A stretch of 64,000 nucleotides of DNA from Acidimicrobiales bacterium (GCA_020630065.1 JAHDCC010000003.1:62001-126000); one strand, 5' to 3'; counted from the first letter of the stretch, positions 37,298 through 47,297 are shown. The notes: generated by a model from the sequence alone, not told the origin. Made by a program: numbers and translations.

Positions 37298-38146
37298 TTA
37301 CTGGGATGCCTTTTGCACTGCGAGTAAAAGATCGTTGTGAATTGCTGGGGCAGCAGCCACAAGAGACAACGTCGTTGGTTCGTTGCCTGCATCGTCGGTG
37401 ACGATCGCTCCCGATTCTCGAGCGATCAAAATTCCGGCAGCCATGTCCCAGAATTTGAGACCCTCTTCGTAATATGCATCTAGCCGGCCGCTGGCGACCG
37501 CACATAAGTCAAGGGCTGCCGCTCCGATACGTCGGACATCGCGAACCGAACCGATGATTCCTCCGAGCTTCGCCACTTGTTCTTCTCGGGTGTCAGGTTG
37601 ATAGCTGAAACCGGTTCCCAGCAAGGCAACCGCCAAATTATCGATCGGATTTGTCGAGATCGGTTGACCGTTACACATAGCGCCGTAGCCTTTGGCCGCT
37701 TCGTACAGTTCGTTGGCCAACGGAGCGAACACGGCTCCGGCCACGATCGTGCGACGAGCCGGATCTTGATGCGTGGGGTCTTGTTGAAATGTTGCCCCAA
37801 TCGATACACAATACGGCAACCCGTAGACATAGTTCGTGGTGCCGTCGATTGGGTCGATATGCCATACCACTCCGGAGGTTCCGGTTCGACTAGCGCCCTC
37901 TTCACCTTCGATCCCATCGTCGGGACAAAGACGGGTCAATCTCTCGACGATCATTTTTTCGGCCGCCTCGTCTCCGGCTGTAACGAGATCGGTTCCGCTC
38001 GATTTCGTTGAAGCGGTCGTGTTGGCCTCGGCTTGCAGGCCAACGACCAGAGTGCCGGCGTCTTTAGCTAGAGAGGAAGCAATTTCTCGTAGCTTGACTA
38101 CATCAGGATGTTTTTGGGTGGCCGACGTGTTGTCGTCAGAAATCAT
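37298..38146 (-). CDS. Inositol monophosphatase family protein
   Basis: Mg-dependent, Li-sensitive phosphatase fold. Metal and substrate motifs: GEEGA, DPIDGTTNYVYG and the C-terminal FWDMAAG. The family includes inositol-1-phosphatase, FBPase/NADP phosphatase and histidinol-phosphatase; the TNYVYG loop suits inositol phosphatases, but the substrate is not decided by sequence. It has 282 residues. ATG at 38146 touches the TAA of the upstream small membrane gene (TAAATG), so the two are translated together; mtrA begins 99 bases downstream. Confidence 0.9.
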   Translation of the reverse strand: MISDDNTSATQKHPDVVKLREIASSLAKDAGTLVVGLQAEANTTASTKSSGTDLVTAGDEAAEKMIVERLTRLCPDDGIEGEEGASRTGTSGVVWHIDPIDGTTNYVYGLPYCVSIGATFQQDPTHQDPARRTIVAGAVFAPLANELYEAAKGYGAMCNGQPISTNPIDNLAVALLGTGFSYQPDTREEQVAKLGGIIGSVRDVRRIGAAALDLCAVASGRLDAYYEEGLKFWDMAAGILIARESGAIVTDDAGNEPTTLSLVAAAPAIHNDLLLAVQKASQ

Positions 38147-38602
38147 TTACTCGTCCTCAGATTGGGTCGGCGTGTCGTTGTCCGACGATGTGTGCTTGCG
38201 GTCGTGTTCCGCTGCCAGCTCACGTAGACCCTGGGCGGTTGTGCTCTTACGTTTAGCCTTTTTAGGCTTTGCTTCTGGATGTGAGGTCGCTTCCCACTCG
38301 TTCATTGCTCGAAGGGTCAGACTGACGATCACGCCAACACCAATTGCCGCGGTTGCTGCACCGACGACAAGGCCTCCTAAGGTCCATAGTTGGGTTCCAC
38401 CCATAAGATCACCCGTCCCATACCCGATGAGGCCGCCTAGGAGGCCACTAACGGTCACTGCGAGCAAACCAAGCCAGCGAGCTACGACAGGGGGAGTGCT
38501 TTCAGACGGTTCGGGAGCGTTTAGGTCTTCGAAAGGTAGAACCGTCGAATTTGATGCTGAAGAGGTTGTGTTGAACGGTTTTTTGGGTTCGAGTTCGTCC
38601 AA
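38147..38602 (-). CDS. Small membrane protein of unknown function
   Basis: A 151-residue protein: disordered N-terminus of ~40 residues, two close hydrophobic segments (about 43-67 and 73-96, glycine-rich GLLGGLIGYGTG), and a charged, Lys/Ala-rich cytoplasmic tail. No family recognised. It heads the minus-strand operon and its start faces dinB across 182 bases, the likely site of divergent promoters. Confidence 0.65.
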   Translation of the reverse strand: MDELEPKKPFNTTSSASNSTVLPFEDLNAPEPSESTPPVVARWLGLLAVTVSGLLGGLIGYGTGDLMGGTQLWTLGGLVVGAATAAIGVGVIVSLTLRAMNEWEATSHPEAKPKKAKRKSTTAQGLRELAAEHDRKHTSSDNDTPTQSEDE

Positions 38603-38784
38603 TGCTTCGCTTTCTTTGTTGACGTCGGGTCTGTGTGGATCCTCGCGGATTCTCCCCGATCTAGCTCTTTATGCAGGGTATCTGAGGGTCGACGGTGATG
38701 GTTGTGCTGAGTACCACACAGTTGGTTTCGGACGCAGACAGCTGGAAGCTTGTCTATAGCGAATTTACCTAACAGAATGGACTG

Positions 38785-40044
38785 GTGCCAAGGCGACAAA
38801 CCAGCTCGATACTCCATGTCGACATGAACGCATTCTTTGTTTCAGTGGAAGTCAGAGAGAACCCCGAACTTGTCGGTTTGCCTGTAGTTGTCGGTGGGTC
38901 AGGCCCACGTGGAGTCATCGCTGCCGCCTCCTACGAGGCCCGGGTGTTCGGAGTTCGTTCAGCGATGCCGTCAAGTACCGCCCGACGGTTATGCCCTAAT
39001 CTGCTTTTCGTCGACGGTCATTACAGCTTGTACCAGCAAGTGAGTAACCGTATCATGTCGATCTTTATGAGTTTCACGCCTATGGTTGAACCGCTTTCGT
39101 TGGACGAAGCGTTTCTAGACGTCAGCTCGGCGGCTCGTATACACGGCGAACCGGAAGAGATCGCTCACAAGATACGATCCACGATTTACAAGACTGAAAG
39201 CCTCCTGAGTACCGTTGGTGTAGCGTCGTCGAAATCTGTTGCGAAACTTGCTTCTGAGGCTGCAAAACCCAGAATCGTTGCTGGGCAAATCACATCGGGT
39301 ACAGGGATCAAGGTTGTAAGAAAACCGGATGAACAAGCTTTTCTCAACGCCCTTCCCGTTCGGGCATTGTGGGGTGTCGGCCCGAAAACCAACACCAAGC
39401 TAGAACGCCTTGGTTTGAAGACGGTGGGCGATATAGCTAAGCTCCCGGTCGAGGTTCTGTGTGGTGCGTTAGGCGAAGCGAACGGCCATCATCTACATAG
39501 GCTCGCTCACGGCAACGATGACCGCCACGTCGAACCGGAACGATCAGCGAAGTCGATAAGTCACGAAGAGACATTCGAAACGGACGTGACCGACCCTGCG
39601 GTTCTTCACGCTGAGATCGTAAGAATGTCCGATGCGGTGGCATCAAGGCTACGTTCAGCAAAGTTGCGGGCCCGAACTATCAACGTAAAGGCCAGGTATG
39701 GAAGTTTCGAGACCCTAATCCGATCAAAAACAATTTCTGCGCCGACTAGCAATGGCGTACAGATAGCAGAAGTTGCCGCTGAGCTGTTTGACCAAGTCGA
39801 TGTTGCTAGCGGTATTCGCTTAGTCGGTGTTGGCGTGAAAGGATTGTCTGATCAGTCATTTGACCAGCTTTCGTTGCTAGACGGCGAAGACGGAGAAGTC
39901 CAGCACAATCGAGACGACGTCGACGAGGTGATCGACGAAGTCAGACGTCGATTTGGCGGAACCGCTATCGGGCCTGCTGCGGCGATCAAGGAATCACGAA
40001 CGGCTAGTGGGTTTACGAACCGTAGACCGGTCATCCCGGAGTGA
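38785..40044 (+). CDS. dinB: DNA polymerase IV
   Basis: Y-family translesion polymerase. Catalytic acids lie in HVDMNAFFVSVE (first Asp) and SLDEAFLDV (Asp-Glu). The thumb and little-finger domains follow. The C-terminus has QLSLL, a beta-clamp-binding motif, at around 372-376. GTG 38785 gives 419 residues; no SOS box is visible in the 180-base region upstream. It converges with the lipoprotein gene, ending eight bases away. Confidence 0.95.
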   Translation: MPRRQTSSILHVDMNAFFVSVEVRENPELVGLPVVVGGSGPRGVIAAASYEARVFGVRSAMPSSTARRLCPNLLFVDGHYSLYQQVSNRIMSIFMSFTPMVEPLSLDEAFLDVSSAARIHGEPEEIAHKIRSTIYKTESLLSTVGVASSKSVAKLASEAAKPRIVAGQITSGTGIKVVRKPDEQAFLNALPVRALWGVGPKTNTKLERLGLKTVGDIAKLPVEVLCGALGEANGHHLHRLAHGNDDRHVEPERSAKSISHEETFETDVTDPAVLHAEIVRMSDAVASRLRSAKLRARTINVKARYGSFETLIRSKTISAPTSNGVQIAEVAAELFDQVDVASGIRLVGVGVKGLSDQSFDQLSLLDGEDGEVQHNRDDVDEVIDEVRRRFGGTAIGPAAAIKESRTASGFTNRRPVIPE

Positions 40045-40051
40045 AAGGTAG

Positions 40052-41083
40052 TTATCGCAACGGTTCCCAACGTTGGGACTTATCGTCGAAGAACATGCGG
40101 CCTTTAACCTCGTGATTGGATAACCACATCTGAAGGTCCTCGTTCCATTCAGGACTGGAAGAGCCCAACGGCAAGGTTGCCATTGTTGGTGTCGGGTCTT
40201 GTGACGCGATCGCGTTGTCATCAGATGTATCGGCATCGTCACTGTCGAAGTCGACGGATTGTGTTCGGTTCTGTTCTTCATCGCGTGGTTTCGTATCAGC
40301 TGTCGACGTAGGTTTCTTACTTGGTTTTCGACGAGATTTGAAGAACATCAGTGCCCCCACGAGCAGAAGCACGGCACCTCCTACGGCCAAGACCGGGAGA
40401 CCAAAACGTTGCCAAACGTTTTGGGACGGGGGAGTAGTCCTCGCCTCAAGCAGGGCAGGTCCGTTTGTCGGGTCAATATCCCAAATGAACGTACCCCCAA
40501 CTACATTGTCAGCGTTGTTCTCGTCGGCGATAGCGGTTCCCGGCAACGAAATTTCATAGCTGAAATCGGACAACGCCAATATCGACTCAGCGTCCTGCTT
40601 GCTGAGATAGCTGGTGTCAAGACGGCGAATTGACGGGGTTGGCATCTTAAAGATCCATTGGTCGTCTCGTTGCTCAACAACGTAGTCCTCTTCATTGGGG
40701 ACGGTAAACAGTTCGGAAAGGGGCCCAAAGCTGGTTTGCTCTAACTGGGCAAGCTGGGATCCGATATCGCCTCCTGCCGCTACATCAATAGTTACCGATA
40801 CGCCGCAGTTCGAGGAGCGGCTGATAGACCGGACCGAAGCACCCTCCGGGTAGTTCGCCTTGTCTGCCATCTGGCTACAGATGCGTTCAACGTCTTGTTC
40901 TCCGGGAGAAAACGTGGTGCCGTTGTCAGAAATATAGTTGTCGGGAAATGTGGTGTCGAGAAGGCGGGTCAGTTCGATAGTTGCCGAACCATCTTGTTCT
41001 ATCTGAACCTTACTGGTCGAGTCGATACAGCCGGATAACAACCAGAACGTAGACATCAGAACCAGAACAAAACGGTATTTCAT
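40052..41083 (-). CDS. Lipoprotein with LppM-like domain and membrane anchor
   Basis: A 343-residue protein with signal peptide and lipobox LLSGC (Cys19). The extracellular strand-rich domain (VQIEQDGSATIELTRLLD onward) resembles the LppM family. A second membrane helix (GLPVLAVGGAVLLLVGALMFF, about 226-246) and a cytoplasmic acidic/Lys tail follow. The last ~40 residues (WNEDLQMWLSNHEVKGRMFFDD) form a short domain of the kind that binds or scaffolds at actinobacterial membranes. Function not established. Confidence 0.75.
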   Translation of the reverse strand: MKYRFVLVLMSTFWLLSGCIDSTSKVQIEQDGSATIELTRLLDTTFPDNYISDNGTTFSPGEQDVERICSQMADKANYPEGASVRSISRSSNCGVSVTIDVAAGGDIGSQLAQLEQTSFGPLSELFTVPNEEDYVVEQRDDQWIFKMPTPSIRRLDTSYLSKQDAESILALSDFSYEISLPGTAIADENNADNVVGGTFIWDIDPTNGPALLEARTTPPSQNVWQRFGLPVLAVGGAVLLLVGALMFFKSRRKPSKKPTSTADTKPRDEEQNRTQSVDFDSDDADTSDDNAIASQDPTPTMATLPLGSSSPEWNEDLQMWLSNHEVKGRMFFDDKSQRWEPLR

Positions 41084-41280
41084 GAGTTAATCATATGGGA
41101 CGATGACATAGCCTCTACACTTGATATGCGTAGGTCGGCAATTCGTTGAACAGGTCAAATTCTGCGTTGAGCAGGGACTTTGGCCCATAATTCACCAGGC
41201 TATGTTGCTAAATGTGCTGTTGTGGATTGTTCTTTGGGCCAACTTGCGCGAAACTAATAAGGAGCGAAAGAAGTTTTATC

Positions 41281-41613
41281 ATGGCTCTGTCCGAGCAAGA
41301 GCAGAAAATTCTCGCCGATATTGAACGGCAGCTAAGCGATTCTGATCCGCGCTTTGCTCGACGCGTAGGCTCATCAGCTGCCTACCGTCATGTTCTAAGC
41401 TCCTCGAAGGCAGCTGTCGCGGCGTTCGCTTTGGGTCTCGTACTAATGATCGCTCTCGTATCAGTCCACCCATTGGCGGCTTTTGCTGGTTTCGCTGTCA
41501 TGTTGTACGGTGCGGTTGTTCTCGAACGCAACCTGCGGGCAGCCGGCCAGCCACGAGAATCTGAATCCGACGACGAAGTCGCAGGGTCAAGTTCAGACTC
41601 CGCTTTGGGATAA
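41281..41613 (+). CDS. DUF3040 membrane protein
   Basis: A 110-residue protein. MALSEQEQKILADIERQL at the N-terminus and DPRFA are the DUF3040 signature. Two hydrophobic segments (about 41-60 and 64-82) and an acidic tail follow. ATG 41281 is chosen since it gives the family's standard start. This actinobacterial family has no settled function and is often found near dinB and the dcw cluster. Confidence 0.88.
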   Translation: MALSEQEQKILADIERQLSDSDPRFARRVGSSAAYRHVLSSSKAAVAAFALGLVLMIALVSVHPLAAFAGFAVMLYGAVVLERNLRAAGQPRESESDDEVAGSSSDSALG

Positions 41614-41656
41614 GAGCGAATCTCAGTTCGGTTTTGATCCAGCGATCGCAGGTCGC

Positions 41657-44032
41657 TTAGCTATTTCGCCCTGCCGCTGTCAACGAGATTTGTTCGATGT
41701 GTTTGCTGTCGGCCGTAACCGATTTAAGTATTTGCCCGAATCGAGCTAGGACACGAGCTGGGTTTAGCACTCTCGCCCAATAGGTCGTCTTCGGCAGACT
41801 CAGATAGGCGTTATCCGCGAGCTTGGTTGATAGTTCAACGGCAGTCGCTGACTCTTGTCTTGTGACGCCGTTTGGATGGTATTGAGATGCGGTAGCGAGA
41901 TCAGCCAATTTGGCAAACTGTTGGCTGTCTATGCGCTGGTCAGATTGCGAGCGTCGGGCGAACTCGGTCTTCGTTTCGCTTGGTCTGCGATTGAGATTGA
42001 ACGAAAACGCAAACGCATCGGTCGCCTCCCCCCACGCAATAGCCACGGCTTTTGAAGGTGATGTTTCGGCGGATGTCGCTACCTCAAGCCGTCGTTGTCG
42101 GCGAAGCTTACGTATAAGCGGGATAGCCCCAATGTAAGCGGCAATAGTCAGAAGAGGTAACCAAACCCAGACTGGAGGGAACGGAATATCGGGGATCCCA
42201 GAACCGGAATCTGAATTACTCGAAACCGAGCTTGAAGAGTCGCTGGCAGGTGTTGTCGTTGGAGGAGTCGCAGCAGGCGATTCGGCCGGAGACGGCAGCG
42301 TGCTCTCAGTGCCCGGAGGAACAGCGTTTTCGGGAACGGAGTTATCTTGTACAGCTTCGACACCGGTGTGATCACTACCGGGCGCTCCTCGGCCCGGTGT
42401 CGGTTCGAAAATAACCCATCCAAGGTCACCAAAGTACACCTCTGGCCACGCGTGTGCTTGACGCCCTCGAACCGTGTAAGTGCGAAAACCATCGGCATCG
42501 GCCTCACCCGGAGTACCCCAGGTATAACCGGTGGCAACTCGAGCAGGGTGACCCAACGCCCTTGCCATAACAGCAAAAGTGCCAGCGAATTGTTGGCAGA
42601 ACCCGATCCGTTGAACGATAAAATCTTCCAACGGATCTAAGCCTGGAATCGGCGGCGGACGTTCGAGATTGTAGTCATAGGTGCGGAAGTAGTTCTGCAA
42701 CGCAATCATCTTGTCGTAGCGGTTTGTGGCGTCACCGGTTACATCGCGGGCTTCTTGAATAACTCGTTCAGGAATGTTCTCTGGTAGCGCTAAGTATTGG
42801 GCCGCGATTTCGTCGCTGACTGTTTCGTCTGCCTGCCGTAGTTGATCTGGGGTGAATCTTGGAGCATTCGATTCGACGGTGTAACTAAGGTTAGCGGTCG
42901 AAGGTACATCGTTCGAAACGGTTAAGGAATCGCTTCCTTCGTTCCAAGTGATCTTGGCTGTTTGATCGGTTATCTTTGTTGGTTCATAGGCCGCAGGTAC
43001 CCAGATGTTGGTTGCTGAAGTCAAGTTGAAGGTTTGTACGACTGTGTCTTTGGTTTCGGTCGAAGAGCTTTCTCCCGACAGCGTCTTGCCGTCACCAGCA
43101 CTCTTGAATTTACCTTCGATGATCCATTTGGCAGAATTGCCGTTTTGATCGTACTTGTAGGTGTCCAGACCGGCTGTTCTCCAATACCGTTCCGAGTTAG
43201 CTCTTACGGTGAAAACAACGTTCTCTCGTTGCTCTGGTCCGAGTTGCTGAGCGATATCCACGATTGGGCTTTCAACGTCTCGTACCGGTTTTGCCCCTTC
43301 ATTGATCTCTACTTTGGGTTCCCCGTTAGCTCCCGGTAACGCCGGACCTAAAATGATTCCCGAAATGATGGCAAGAACCCCTACGATGGCGCCGCCGACT
43401 GCGATAGCTGAAGCCCCGCGCGAGCGTTGCCCCGCCAGCCACAGATTATTTTCGGACAGATTAGTTGAACGTTGGGCGACCGCCCAGATCAGAACCGCTA
43501 CCACGAAAATTGACGACACAAAAACTCGGTTTTGTTGCGTACCTAGAACGGACGCAAAAATAAAAACCAAACTTGCCGGTAAAACGGGTTCAAAGGCGAG
43601 ACGAAGTCGCAACGCGCCCCAATCGGTCAAGAAAGCCATGACCCATGCGACCGCCATCGACGGCAATAGAAACGATTCTGTGGCCGGTACAGGTGCGACG
43701 AGTTCTTTGAAGCCATCGTTTAATTCGAGCCAAAGTTGTCGACCGGCTTCGAAGGTATCTCCTGTCGGGATTACGAAGAGCTGAAGCGTCTCACCGGCGA
43801 ACCGGTTCATGGCAAAAATTGAGAAAACAAGGGCTGATGCCAGCGCCGAGAGCGGTAGAGGCACATGCATTCGGCGCAACCCAACTGCGATTACTGTCGA
43901 GAATACGGCGACCAGCATCAAGGGAACTACGTCACTAGTTTGCTCAAAAATTCTGATGAACCCAACAAACGCCATCGGGGTGAGAAGGCCAGATGCTAGC
44001 TCGAGTAGTAGACTTGGACGTCTTTGTTTCAT
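41657..44032 (-). CDS. TgpA-like transglutaminase with N-terminal membrane domain
   Basis: A 791-residue protein starting at ATG 44032, which overlaps the DUF58 stop (ATGA); the frame extends to 44104. Several membrane helices occupy residues 1-235, then an extracytoplasmic transglutaminase core with Cys in GFCQQFAGTF, His in QAHAWPEVYF and an acidic residue in FEPTPG (Glu where many family members have Asp). A Ser/Pro/Thr-rich linker and a further helix (FPPVWVWLPLLTIAAYI) precede a cytoplasmic DUF4129-like tail. It is the last gene of a MoxR-DUF58-transglutaminase operon, a module associated with cell-envelope assembly. Confidence 0.9.
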   Translation of the reverse strand: MKQRRPSLLLELASGLLTPMAFVGFIRIFEQTSDVVPLMLVAVFSTVIAVGLRRMHVPLPLSALASALVFSIFAMNRFAGETLQLFVIPTGDTFEAGRQLWLELNDGFKELVAPVPATESFLLPSMAVAWVMAFLTDWGALRLRLAFEPVLPASLVFIFASVLGTQQNRVFVSSIFVVAVLIWAVAQRSTNLSENNLWLAGQRSRGASAIAVGGAIVGVLAIISGIILGPALPGANGEPKVEINEGAKPVRDVESPIVDIAQQLGPEQRENVVFTVRANSERYWRTAGLDTYKYDQNGNSAKWIIEGKFKSAGDGKTLSGESSSTETKDTVVQTFNLTSATNIWVPAAYEPTKITDQTAKITWNEGSDSLTVSNDVPSTANLSYTVESNAPRFTPDQLRQADETVSDEIAAQYLALPENIPERVIQEARDVTGDATNRYDKMIALQNYFRTYDYNLERPPPIPGLDPLEDFIVQRIGFCQQFAGTFAVMARALGHPARVATGYTWGTPGEADADGFRTYTVRGRQAHAWPEVYFGDLGWVIFEPTPGRGAPGSDHTGVEAVQDNSVPENAVPPGTESTLPSPAESPAATPPTTTPASDSSSSVSSNSDSGSGIPDIPFPPVWVWLPLLTIAAYIGAIPLIRKLRRQRRLEVATSAETSPSKAVAIAWGEATDAFAFSFNLNRRPSETKTEFARRSQSDQRIDSQQFAKLADLATASQYHPNGVTRQESATAVELSTKLADNAYLSLPKTTYWARVLNPARVLARFGQILKSVTADSKHIEQISLTAAGRNS

Positions 44033-45180
44033 TGATTTTGTCCTTGAAGAGCGGCTGTCCAACCCAACGAAAGGTCGGTGGTTCCGTCGTTTCGTATATG
44101 CCAAAACGAAGGCTGAGGGTCGGTTGGGTCACAGAGGACAGCAAGAATTTGCCCGAATGAGCTTTTAGCTGTGGCCATAATGCGTTCGATTTCTATGTCG
44201 CTGTGGCCAGTCACGAGTATTAACGTTCCGCCAGATCGAGATCGTCTAGTGAGCTGTCCAAGAGCTGATGCAAGCGATCCAGAGTCGCTTGGTTGGAGTA
44301 ACGCTAGCTGAAGGTCGATTGCGTTAAGTTCAGCGGTGGTGTTGACCCTCGTCGGGGGACTGGCAGAGGTGAGGTATTGGAGATCGTCGTCGCTGCTGAC
44401 TCCGGCGCGTACCGCGCTTAGGGTAGTCGAGACGGCTCGTTCGAAGCCGGAAGAGCTATACCGACTGCTAGACACATCAAATAAGACTGATAAGACCCCG
44501 GTTCGAGTTTCTTCGTTTTGGCGTACGACGAGATCTCCGGTTCGGGCCGAGGCTCGCCAATGGACACGCCGAAGCTCGTCACCGACAACGTATGGGCGTA
44601 ACCGGACGAACTCATCACCCGATGCGCTGAGTTTTTGGGTTGACGAAAAGTCGCCTATTAGTTCGCCACCTAGTGTTTGGACGGGGGCAAGGTCAGTCAG
44701 CTGTGCTCTCACGACAGTCTTTACCGCTTCAGCCGCTCGGACTTTGGTTTTGATCAGCCCGAAGGGGTCGGTTATCACAATGTCAAACGGTCCAAACGTG
44801 ATCTCGCCCCGTTTTTCTGCTGGAACTTCGTATTTAACGACAGCGGTTTGTCCGGGACGTATCGGAGCGATATGCACCGCCGCTCCCTCGTACCGTTCGA
44901 GATGATCGATCGCTTTAAGCACGGGGGTGCGTAGCCGGCCCTTATTGTGAAGCGTTAGTGACACATTGGCTTGCGTGCCGACCCGCAGTATCGCGGGACT
45001 TGTTTCTCGTTGGACCGACAGATCCAGGGGTGCAAAAAGCACATATGCTGCGGCGACTAGAATTGATGTGATGCAAACGCCGCCGAGTAGAAATAGCTCT
45101 TGGCGTCCGAAGAGTACACCTAACCCGATGCAGATGGCGGCAGCCAACGCCAACGTGAGGCAAGCTCGGGTAGGTCTCAT
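44029..45180 (-). CDS. DUF58 protein with vWA-like core
   Basis: A 383-residue protein: two N-terminal membrane helices (about 7-27 and 31-50), a beta-sandwich segment, then the DUF58 signature FVRLRPYVVGDELRRVHWRASART, and a vWA-like C-terminal domain. DUF58 proteins partner with MoxR ATPases; their exact role is unclear. ATG 45180 is two bases from the MoxR stop, and the 3' end overlaps the transglutaminase start. Confidence 0.9.
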   Translation of the reverse strand: MRPTRACLTLALAAAICIGLGVLFGRQELFLLGGVCITSILVAAAYVLFAPLDLSVQRETSPAILRVGTQANVSLTLHNKGRLRTPVLKAIDHLERYEGAAVHIAPIRPGQTAVVKYEVPAEKRGEITFGPFDIVITDPFGLIKTKVRAAEAVKTVVRAQLTDLAPVQTLGGELIGDFSSTQKLSASGDEFVRLRPYVVGDELRRVHWRASARTGDLVVRQNEETRTGVLSVLFDVSSSRYSSSGFERAVSTTLSAVRAGVSSDDDLQYLTSASPPTRVNTTAELNAIDLQLALLQPSDSGSLASALGQLTRRSRSGGTLILVTGHSDIEIERIMATAKSSFGQILAVLCDPTDPQPSFWHIRNDGTTDLSLGWTAALQGQNQ

Positions 45181-45181
45181 C

Positions 45182-46165
45182 TCAGGCTCGGTTATACGGG
45201 ACTGGAGTTGCTCGTAAAATTTCTTCTAGAACATTCGCAGCCGTGATACCAGAAATCGCTGCTTCGGGACGAAGCGAAATCCGGTGGCTCACCACCCGGG
45301 TGATTAGGGCTTTGATGTCGTCGTCTGTCACGAACACACGTCCAGCCGCAGCCGCCCTCGCTCGGGCGACACGTTGCAGCGCCAGCGTTGAACGTGGCGA
45401 CATGCCTAGTGCGATGGCAGGATGTCGACGTGTCGCATCTGCGAAGTCGATCATGTATGCCCGAAGTTCTGGTGCGATGGCCACCGACCGGACCATTTCC
45501 ATCATTGCTGAGATGTCTCGAAGAGTAGCGACCGGTTTAAGGCGGTCGACAAGGCGGTCTTCTTCGTGGGTTTCTAAGATCGCTAGCTCTTCTTCCCGAG
45601 ATGGGTATCCGACTGATAACTTCATTAAGAATCGATCGAGTTGGCTTTCGGGAAGCGGATATGTGCCTTCCTGTTCAATCGGATTCTGGGTAGCCAGAAC
45701 CATAAAAGGCGAACTCATATTTCGAGTTGTTCCGTCTACCGTTACCTGAAACTCGGCCATTGCCTCTAATAACGCAGACTGTGTCTTAGGGGAAGCCCGG
45801 TTTATCTCGTCCGCCAAGACGATTTCAGAAAAGACCGGTCCAGGCCTAAATTCGAATTCGCCCGTATTGCGGTTCCAGATACTTACGCCGGTTACGTCCG
45901 CCGGTAGCAGATCGGGGGTGAACTGTATTCGCCCAATGTCAGCCCCAACCGACAGGGCAAGAGCTTTAGCAACCGTCGTCTTGCCGACGCCTGGAACGTC
46001 CTCGATCAATGCGTGGCCCCCCGCTAGCAGACACAGAATGGTGTGTTCAATCACGTCCTGCTTGCCTCTAACGACCAGCGCGATGTTGTCCCGGATAGCG
46101 CAAAAGGCTGCACTGAATTGCTGAGCTCTTGTCTCGTTTAGTGCAGGAGCTTCGGTAGTGCTCAC
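45182..46165 (-). CDS. MoxR-family AAA+ ATPase
   Basis: Chaperone-like ATPase of 327 residues. Walker A is VPGVGKTTVAK, Walker B LADEINRASPKTQSALLEAM, and sensor motifs ATQNPIEQEGTYPLPESQLDRF follow. The GTG start at 46165 has an unusually strong ribosome site for this window, AAGGAGG eight bases upstream. It heads the operon with DUF58 and the transglutaminase and probably acts on the vWA-like partner. Confidence 0.92.
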   Translation of the reverse strand: MSTTEAPALNETRAQQFSAAFCAIRDNIALVVRGKQDVIEHTILCLLAGGHALIEDVPGVGKTTVAKALALSVGADIGRIQFTPDLLPADVTGVSIWNRNTGEFEFRPGPVFSEIVLADEINRASPKTQSALLEAMAEFQVTVDGTTRNMSSPFMVLATQNPIEQEGTYPLPESQLDRFLMKLSVGYPSREEELAILETHEEDRLVDRLKPVATLRDISAMMEMVRSVAIAPELRAYMIDFADATRRHPAIALGMSPRSTLALQRVARARAAAAGRVFVTDDDIKALITRVVSHRISLRPEAAISGITAANVLEEILRATPVPYNRA

Positions 46166-46448
46166 TCTGTACGCCTCCTTGGCGGTCGTATATGTATGAA
46201 GGATATACGCATGTCGGTTGTCAGTGGCTTCACCAGCGTGTCTAGACGGGGATCTAGATCGTCGGCCTGGCCAAGTTTTGCTTTGAGTCAGAGTACTCTA
46301 AACCGGTTCGATTTATATGATCCAACAACCTGAAACTACTAGATTTAATGACCGTAGTCTTTCTTGGGCATTAGTGAGGTTGTCACCATCGGAAACTTCC
46401 GGTTTGTAGCGACGATTTCTGTCGGGAAATAGCCAATCTTGGTGTCTG

Positions 46449-46700
46449 CTAGGTTGGGAACTCTTTCCTCCATCTGAGCCATGTCAGTAGATCGTGAGGA
46501 TCGATCGAATCATTGCCGGATCCGCCGTAGGCGGTTTCTGTCCGAAAACGGAACCAATCCTCGCTCGGTATGGGGAGGAACGGGCGTCTCCGCCACCAGC
46601 CGTTTGGAGCGAAGTCCATCATTGAGGAGATAGCGGTTGTCCATAGGCTGGGATGACGCAGAACTGCTAGATACATATATTTGGACAGACGGTTCGACAC
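46449..46700 (-). CDS. Short conserved actinobacterial protein (WWRRRPFLP type)
   Basis: An 83-residue protein starting at GTG 46700 (or ATG 46676). The run VLRHPSLWTT, then GWWRRRPFLPIPSEDWFRFRTETAYGG and DLLTWLRW (residues about 35-77) matches a short protein I recall as widespread in actinobacteria, often beside an HNH endonuclease gene as here. No function is known. It is basic and aromatic-rich with no membrane segment. About 280 bases between it and moxR contain no gene. Confidence 0.75.
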   Translation of the reverse strand: MSNRLSKYMYLAVLRHPSLWTTAISSMMDFAPNGWWRRRPFLPIPSEDWFRFRTETAYGGSGNDSIDPHDLLTWLRWRKEFPT

Positions 46701-46799
46701 CCCTTTAGTCTCGCAGCAGTCTGCGGCTAATACGACCAGTTCAGTAGGATTTAACCTATGTTGCCGTCGGTCGGGGCGCTCAGGCTCTGTCCAATGGCT

Positions 46800-47297
46800 T
46801 TATGCAGCCGCTCCCAAATATTCGTTCCATTCGCTCGGAATCGGTCCTGCCGCGGCTTTTACCCACACATATTCGTGAGGGACCTTCGGCGCTGATTTGA
46901 GAGTCAGGCGACAATTCGACAGCAGGCGATCGGCTTTGTACGTGTTGCATCGTCGACAACAGGCGACGACATTCTTCCAGCTGTGCTCTCCGCCTTTGGA
47001 CCGGGGGATGACATGGTCGATGCTCTCTGCTTGTGCCCCGCAATATTGGCACGTTCCCCCGTCTCGAGCGAACACTCCTCGTCGTGTTAATGGTGCTCGA
47101 CGTCGGAACGGGATCTTGACAAAGTAGCGCAGTCGCAGAATCGAAGGGATTGGGAGGGTTAGGTTTTCCGACGAAATGACCTGATCTGAATTGGCCACTA
47201 CCTCTACCTTGTCCGACAGGGTCAGCAAGATAGCTCGGCGTTGCGACACAACACTGATTGGTGCGTTGGTGGCGTTCAGAACCAAAGCTCTACCCAT
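46800..47297 (-). CDS. HNH endonuclease family protein
   Basis: A 165-residue protein with an N-terminal strand-rich half and an HNH nuclease core: CQYCG, SIDHVIPRSKGG (the HNH His pair region), NVVACCRRCNTYKADR. The four Cys bind structural zinc. The chromosomal, single-copy location next to housekeeping genes suggests a conserved host function rather than a mobile nuclease. ATG 47297 starts the usual MGRALVLNATNAPISV. Confidence 0.9.
   Translation of the reverse strand: MGRALVLNATNAPISVVSQRRAILLTLSDKVEVVANSDQVISSENLTLPIPSILRLRYFVKIPFRRRAPLTRRGVFARDGGTCQYCGAQAESIDHVIPRSKGGEHSWKNVVACCRRCNTYKADRLLSNCRLTLKSAPKVPHEYVWVKAAAGPIPSEWNEYLGAAA

Noticed and set aside
38603..38784. Search for a LexA box before dinB
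   Set aside because: No CGAAC-N4-GTTCG or close variant is present between the divergent genes.
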